Under the pieces are notes generated by a model, which was given only the letters and a program-made list of their open reading frames with translations, did not search any database and was not told the DNA's origin. Below, one piece after another: positions 59,112-64,000 of a DNA stretch of 64,000 nt (position 1 is the stretch's first letter; the number at the start of each line of letters is the position of its first letter). The stretch covers positions 15,250,501 to 15,314,500 of the forward strand of contig NC_057768.1 of assembly GCF_010389155.1 (NCBI RefSeq). The letters run 5' to 3'. The translations under genes and the position numbers were made by a program. This DNA comes from Erigeron canadensis (taxonomy: Eukaryota; Streptophyta; Magnoliopsida; Asterales; Asteraceae).

Positions 59112-60806
59112 TGTCACACCACGACTAAGGCGGAAATACTCGGGATGCGACGCATAGTACACACGTCATGGATATTACGTAGAGTATCCACATAAATACT
59201 TAATTAACACACATTTCATAGAATTCAAAAATAAATATCCAACATAAAATCAAGATTTAGATAAAAAGATAGATAAAACTCCCACGCGGGGGATTAACAG
59301 TTAGGCGTATTTCCATAGTCTAAACATATAGCAAACATAACAAAACATAAGATATGCAGCTCCAAAACCCTAGTCTGGTCTGCTACAGGTCACCATGCTA
59401 TGCTCCTTAGCCACCTCTAATGCGGTTCACATGTTCACCTGAAAGGTTACTCAAAAGCGTCAATACAATGGTTGGTGAGTTCGTAGGTTTTGTAAACAAG
59501 TATCAAGTATGGTGCCAAGTCGAAATATCATCAAGATCCACACAACAATATGGCTATGAACTTACTTATGATAGCAAGAATCAAGTATCTCTATGCCACC
59601 AGCACTTACGGTATACCAGGCCAAAGGTGCAAGTATCAAGTATCTGGTGCCTCCAACTCCACCATAAGTATCAAGTATCAAGCATCTCAAACTCCAACAT
59701 AAGTATCAAGTATCAAGTGTCAAGTATCAAGTATCACAGTGCACATCATACAGTATAGTCAAATAGCCATAAATGATGATAAACACAAAGGCACGAGTAT
59801 CCTTCCACCCTAAAACATATTAAAAGAGGGGATACGAAACTCACCTGACTGCTAGCAACAAGATCAAGCTACAAAAGATATCAGAAAGTAAGTAACCAGT
59901 ATGCAGTCAATCTGTTGCAAGTTATCACAAATGAGTATTCATTCAATATAGGTAAACGTGCTCATAACGTATCGCCAAGTGTTAACCAAGTTGTCCAAAA
60001 GCGTACTAGTTTGACTTTGAACAGATTTTACGAGTTTGACCAAAGTTGACCAAATCACAAGTTTGACTAAGTTGACCAAAGTTGACTAAACCGACCAAAG
60101 TTGACTAAATCGGGGTAGTAATCGAAGTCCGAGCTCTCGATTGAAATTCGAGGTCTTAAATTGATCTTGAGGTCTTAAATTGAATTTGGGGTCTTATTTC
60201 ACTAAAAGACAAAACTAAAATTAAGAGGCTAAATTTAATAAGCTAAATTTGAGAGACTAGTAAATCTGTGGTCTTATTTTGAAAATACGAGGTCACAAAT
60301 GAAATACGAGGTCACAAATGAAATACGAGGTCACAAATGAAATATGAGGTCGTATTTGAAAATACGATGTCACAAATGAAATACGAGGTCGTATTTGAAA
60401 TACGAGGTCACAAATGAAATACCAGGTCGCATTTGAAATACGAGGTCAGAAATTGACAGGGTCGTAAACTGGGCTTTTCTTCCCTAAAATTCATTCTAGA
60501 AAACCCTAATTGTTTATTTCGATCTGAAAGGTGTTTTTAATATCAGATTGTACTTTTAGACTCCCTTATATGATGGGAAAACAAACCTAAATTCGGAAAC
60601 TCGAAAAACGGACTTAAACTCGAAAACCCATTTGAACAAAGTTTATAAAAAGTATACAAAAATTCTTATATCTCAAGATTTTGTTAACGAAATCACATGA
60701 AACTTTGACAAAAGTTGTAATATATGTTTCTAAACGTTTTGGATGTAAAAAGTTCGATACTTGGCGTGTGTATTATAAGAAAAACCGAAAATACCAAAAA
60801 GAAGAG
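59112..60806 (-). repeat. Third copy of the gypsy LTR, interrupted
   Basis: The plus strand starts TGTCACACCACGACTAAGG and follows the LTRs at 43281 and 52095 until AACCGAAAATACCAAAAAGAAGAG. There the other copies continue CATTAAGTGGG but a SIRE LTR begins. The GAGGTC minisatellite is expanded here (about 60282-60455). Whether it is a solo LTR or part of a full element cannot be told; the rest lies outside the window. Confidence 0.88.
60282..60455 (-). repeat. Expanded GAGGTC minisatellite
   Basis: About nine units of the ACGAGGTCACAAATGAAAT type, compared with about four in each of the two other LTR copies. Confidence 0.75.
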
Positions 60807-61781
60807 TGTGAGTCCCAACTATTACTAGATGGTTACTGAAGACACCTCTATGTCAATGGTGAGATTTTCTTTGCAATACGTTAACTGCAACTGGACGTGA
60901 CCAGTTGTTGTGAACAGTATACTAGGTTTTCTAGAAGTTACTTATTCAGGTGACAATGACAAATAAGTAAATACAATGCAATAATGTAAAGTACACATAA
61001 TTTAAATTGGTGAGACAATATGTATTTTTCAATGTGTATTTTATTTATTGCTTATAAACAAAATACAAGGTTGTTGTGGAACCAAGATAATACACGAATG
61101 TAAATATCCTAACAACCTATGAAATACAATTGATTAATACTTGGAATTTCTCTTACCAATCGAAACACTTAAAGTTGTGAAATGTTCCTTTTTACGATTG
61201 AGATAATATTGCACAAGTTTACCAAGAATAATGCAAGTATGTGTTTTGCAAAGTAATTTTCTTGCTTGTGCAAGGACCTCTATTTATAGTCGAAGGTTGA
61301 GCATTGGGATCTCAACTTCGACATACAAATATAGTTAACACACAAAAGTATTAGTATTTAACTCTTTGTGTGTGCTTAATAAAGTAAGACAAAAGGTTAC
61401 TTTATTCAACCACTTTACACCCTTGTACTTTTATCCATAGACAAGGTTATTGTCCGGGTAAAAGGATGTAAAGTAAAAGGTCCTTCCTCGAAGTCAGTGT
61501 AAAGCTTTGTATATGCCTTTACACTGATGGTCCCCAGTTCATTGATCTGTTGGAATGTCAACTGGGCTTCGCTGCCATTATCATTCCCTTTCTTCCACTT
61601 GATGTCTTTGACTTCAACTGGAATGTCTTCAGGTGTGTTCTTCAGATCTTCAACTGGAGGGAGGAAGTCATCAGTTGCATAAACTGTACATTGCAACTGG
61701 ACTTCCAATATTTCTGGACAATTCTTCAGTCTCCAGTTATAACTGGAGATGCTTCAGTTTTCAATAAAACTGGACCTAACA
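60807..61781 (-). repeat. SIRE 3' LTR, minus strand
   Basis: On the minus strand it starts TGTTAGGTCCAGTTTTATTG at 61781 and ends GTTGGGACTCACA at 60807. TATAAATA is at 61281-61288. It resembles the solo LTR at 42271-43235, sharing the start, the GTTGGGACT end, the AATAAATAAAATAC stretch and CTGGAGA blocks. Confidence 0.88.
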
Positions 61782-61794
61782 AATTCCCCCTAAT
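61782..61794 (-). promoter_or_regulatory. SIRE polypurine tract, minus strand
   Basis: On the minus strand TTAGGGGGAATT precedes the LTR start. Confidence 0.8.
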
Positions 61795-62057
61795 TGTCCT
61801 GAAATATTGACAAGTATTTTCAAGCTTGTTTCTATACAAGTGTAAGTTTGAAATACTTGTGTTTGATAAAACCTATTAATTTTCCAAGGCATTTTTATAG
61901 ATCATTAAATGCCTTGGGTTTTCTTTCGATGTTCGTAGATCTTATCAGCTATCTAACTTATGAATTACAATCTGGCAACTTGTATATACATAATGAAATT
62001 TACATAATTTACAAGAAATGTAAAATAAAAATACAAGCAGATAGATGGAAGGAGAAC

Positions 62058-64000
62058 TTAAACTGAAGAGATAGGTTGACGGTCTTCAGCATCAAAGCTC
62101 GGCTTCTCTTCAATGCTTTCCTTGAACTTAATGTGGCTTTGAAGCACATAAATCCAACCTTTCTCAACCTTGTTCTTTTGTTGCTTGGCCTCCAACAGAT
62201 TCAGCATCTCCACATGCTGAGAATGGCCATACCTGTAGACATCGGGGTGCTCAGTTTTGCTCATGGGGCCATTCAGGTATTGAACCCCAACGATGAAGTG
62301 TTTGTCTCCAGGTGTGAGTGAGACCTTAACTTCAATGATTTTTCCTGGATGGTATCTCCGCTGTAGAACTCCAGTTAAGTATGCACGTGCCTCATATTCA
62401 TTTGTCAGTTTAAACTGGGCAGTGCTCAGTTTTTGTACTGCAGCTTTGACATCATCAGAGGTTGGTTCATTAAGTCCTTAGGTTTGCATCCCTTGGCAGG
62501 GGTTTTGTCTTTGACTTGCCTTTGGACTTGGGTGGATTCAATACTTGTTTGACCACCTTTTTTACTTGTTCAGTTCGTTTGAGAATCCTCTCAGTTCTGA
62601 TCTCTTTTGCCATCTCCATTGTAACATTTAAGCATCTGGCATCTTGACCAGCTTCATCATCTTTATAGTGCTTGTCCAGCTCAATATCCAGCATTTCCTT
62701 TAGGGCATTGACAATTCTTGCATCATTTTTAATTTTCTTGTATTCACTCAATGTCAAGCCTAGAAGTTGTGCATCAGTGGCATCAACTAGGGTGGGGGAA
62801 GAGTTTTTCTTGATTCTTCTTGATTGAATTTCATTTGTTTCTTCCTTTCTTTTATGATTACCCCAATCCTTGCCAATTTATGACTTTCATTTTCTGTCAC
62901 TAGAGGCACCTGATCAACAATGCCAGTTTCCAATAATGGAATATTAGTGGCCAGTTGGGCAGATTCATCAGTTACTTTTCCCTTGCCCTTTTCAACATTC
63001 CCCTTTTCACTTATATCATCAAACTCCTCAATAACCTGCTCACCACCTTCATGGACAAATCTTCAAGACTGCCCCTCAACCGATCGATCTCAGAAGTGAC
63101 TGGAGTGAGATCGACCTGAGGCGCGACAATCTTGGTGATCTCAGACATCACCTTTTTTATTAGAAGTTGTTCACGAGAGGCCAAGGTATCTTTAATCTTT
63201 TGACCCACTGAAGCTGCTAACTGGTTGCCAAACTCAGTTACATTTAGGCCAGGTTTTTCAACTAAATCTTTCACCTGCCTTTCTAAGTCCTTTAAGTCAA
63301 CCTCTGATGATCGTACAGTGGTGGTCAGCAGGTTGGTGATGGATGATGTAACTCCAGATTGAGTCAGTTCAAAGGCCTCCTTTAGTGATGTTGCAAGTAG
63401 ATTGGAGGATTAGACCAACTCGTTGAGCTTGATGAACACCAAGTCTTCACTGGCTGTGAACTTATTAATCCCCAAATCCACAACTTTGACATTTATAATA
63501 TGGTCCTTATGGTATTTGGAGAGGGACTTGGTGTTTTTGTCCAGTGTCTTTTGAACATCCTTCACCCTCGCGAGAAGGTTTGAGATGTCGGTTTCAAAAG
63601 ACACGAACTGGCTCTCCAGTGATGGAGGGGAAGATGTCACTGGACCAGTTCTCTGGGCAATTGACTCAACTGGAGAGAGGCAAACTAATAGAAACCTCTC
63701 CAGTGGTCAAAGTGCTAGTGGAAACAATAGGAGGGGTGGTGAAAGAAGGAATAGGAAATTCAACTTGGAGACCATGCTGAGAATGCTCATGTGTGGTCTC
63801 CGGCGGCGGTGCGATGTGCCTATTTCTAGGCACAAAGAGTGAGTTTAAAAGTGATCTTGAGGGATATGGTGGTGGTGGTGGTGGTGGAGGCATTTCAGTG
63901 AGCACTTGTGAAACTGATAAAACTGAAACTTGGGTTTCTAAGGGTTGATCAAAGAAAGAAGCTGATCATGTACAGATGCATAAGCCATTTCCTGATCAGA
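62058..64000 (-). pseudogene. SIRE env-like ORF, C-terminal part, broken
   Basis: Read leftward from the window edge: a Pro-rich stretch (MPPPPPPPPYPSRSL), Ser/Thr/Pro sequence, a coiled-coil-like block (63640-63410, LLARVKDVQKTLDKNTKSL), another helical block (63274-63011, IKDTLASREQLLIKKVMSE), a Lys-rich segment (62757-62470, NPPKSKGKSKTKPLP) and a C-terminal part (about 62470-62058) with HFIVGVQYLNGP and QSHIKFKESIEEK, ending in TAA at 62058-62060. Several frame changes and stops separate the blocks. The general plan (Pro-rich, coiled coil, basic tail) matches the env-like ORF of the lipase-intron element, but the sequences differ. No membrane segment is seen. Confidence 0.7.

Larger units (their letters stand above)
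60807..64000 (-). mobile_element. SIRE/Maximus copia element, minus strand, 3' part
   Basis: The 3' LTR (60807-61781), a polypurine tract and the 3' part of an env-like ORF are visible; the rest lies beyond the right edge. It inserted into the gypsy LTR after AAGAG (60802-60806, candidate target-site duplication). It is a different SIRE subfamily from the lipase-intron element. Confidence 0.85.

Overview
This window is plant nuclear DNA: AT-rich, with GT-AG introns and nested transposons of typical plant families. The one host gene I can recognise is a plant-type class 3 lipase. SIRE/Maximus-type copia elements, chromovirus-like gypsy elements, a CACTA element and an Au-like SINE fit a eudicot, perhaps an asterid; the species cannot be fixed from sequence alone.

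Layout. (1) 1-17493: most of one large CACTA (En/Spm) transposon, or parts of two. A TNP2-type transposase reads leftward from 2106 and stays open to the left edge. A broken TNPA/Transposase_24-like gene reads rightward (12746-16186), followed by subterminal repeats and a CACTA terminus ending at 17493. Between the two genes lies a 3.5 kb segment present twice in direct orientation (3703-7246 and 8663-12207, almost identical). Each copy carries a SINE with perfect target-site duplications and a short non-autonomous Helitron. The copies are separated by a gypsy LTR fragment and a possible captured gene end. (2) 17494-22857: the 3' part of a gypsy element whose protease region was hit by the CACTA insertion, with a 2.1 kb 3' LTR; more gypsy LTR remnants run to about 24664. 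(3) 25155-41084: a five-exon lipase class 3 gene (predicted 479 aa). Its intron 2 holds a complete 12.1 kb SIRE-type copia element (27085-39176, target-site duplication CATAA) with decayed gag and pol but a long env-like ORF. (4) 41791-43235: two solo LTRs, each with a perfect 5 bp target-site duplication. (5) 43281-54312: a complete but decayed minus-strand gypsy element (duplication CTATT), with a further solo LTR nested in its left LTR. (6) 54313-59111: a small MITE, a LINE 3' fragment and a decayed minus-strand transposon-associated gene. (7) 59112-64000: another LTR of the same gypsy family, interrupted by a minus-strand SIRE element that runs off the right edge.

The lipase is the only gene likely to serve the plant; nearly everything else is transposon sequence. 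The most interesting items are the CACTA element with its recent internal duplication and foreign inserts, the lipase intron that hosts a whole sense-strand retrotransposon, and the env-like ORF, which stays open and has its own upstream TATA motif while gag and pol are broken.

All coordinates, splice sites and identity estimates were read by eye; no alignment or database search was run.
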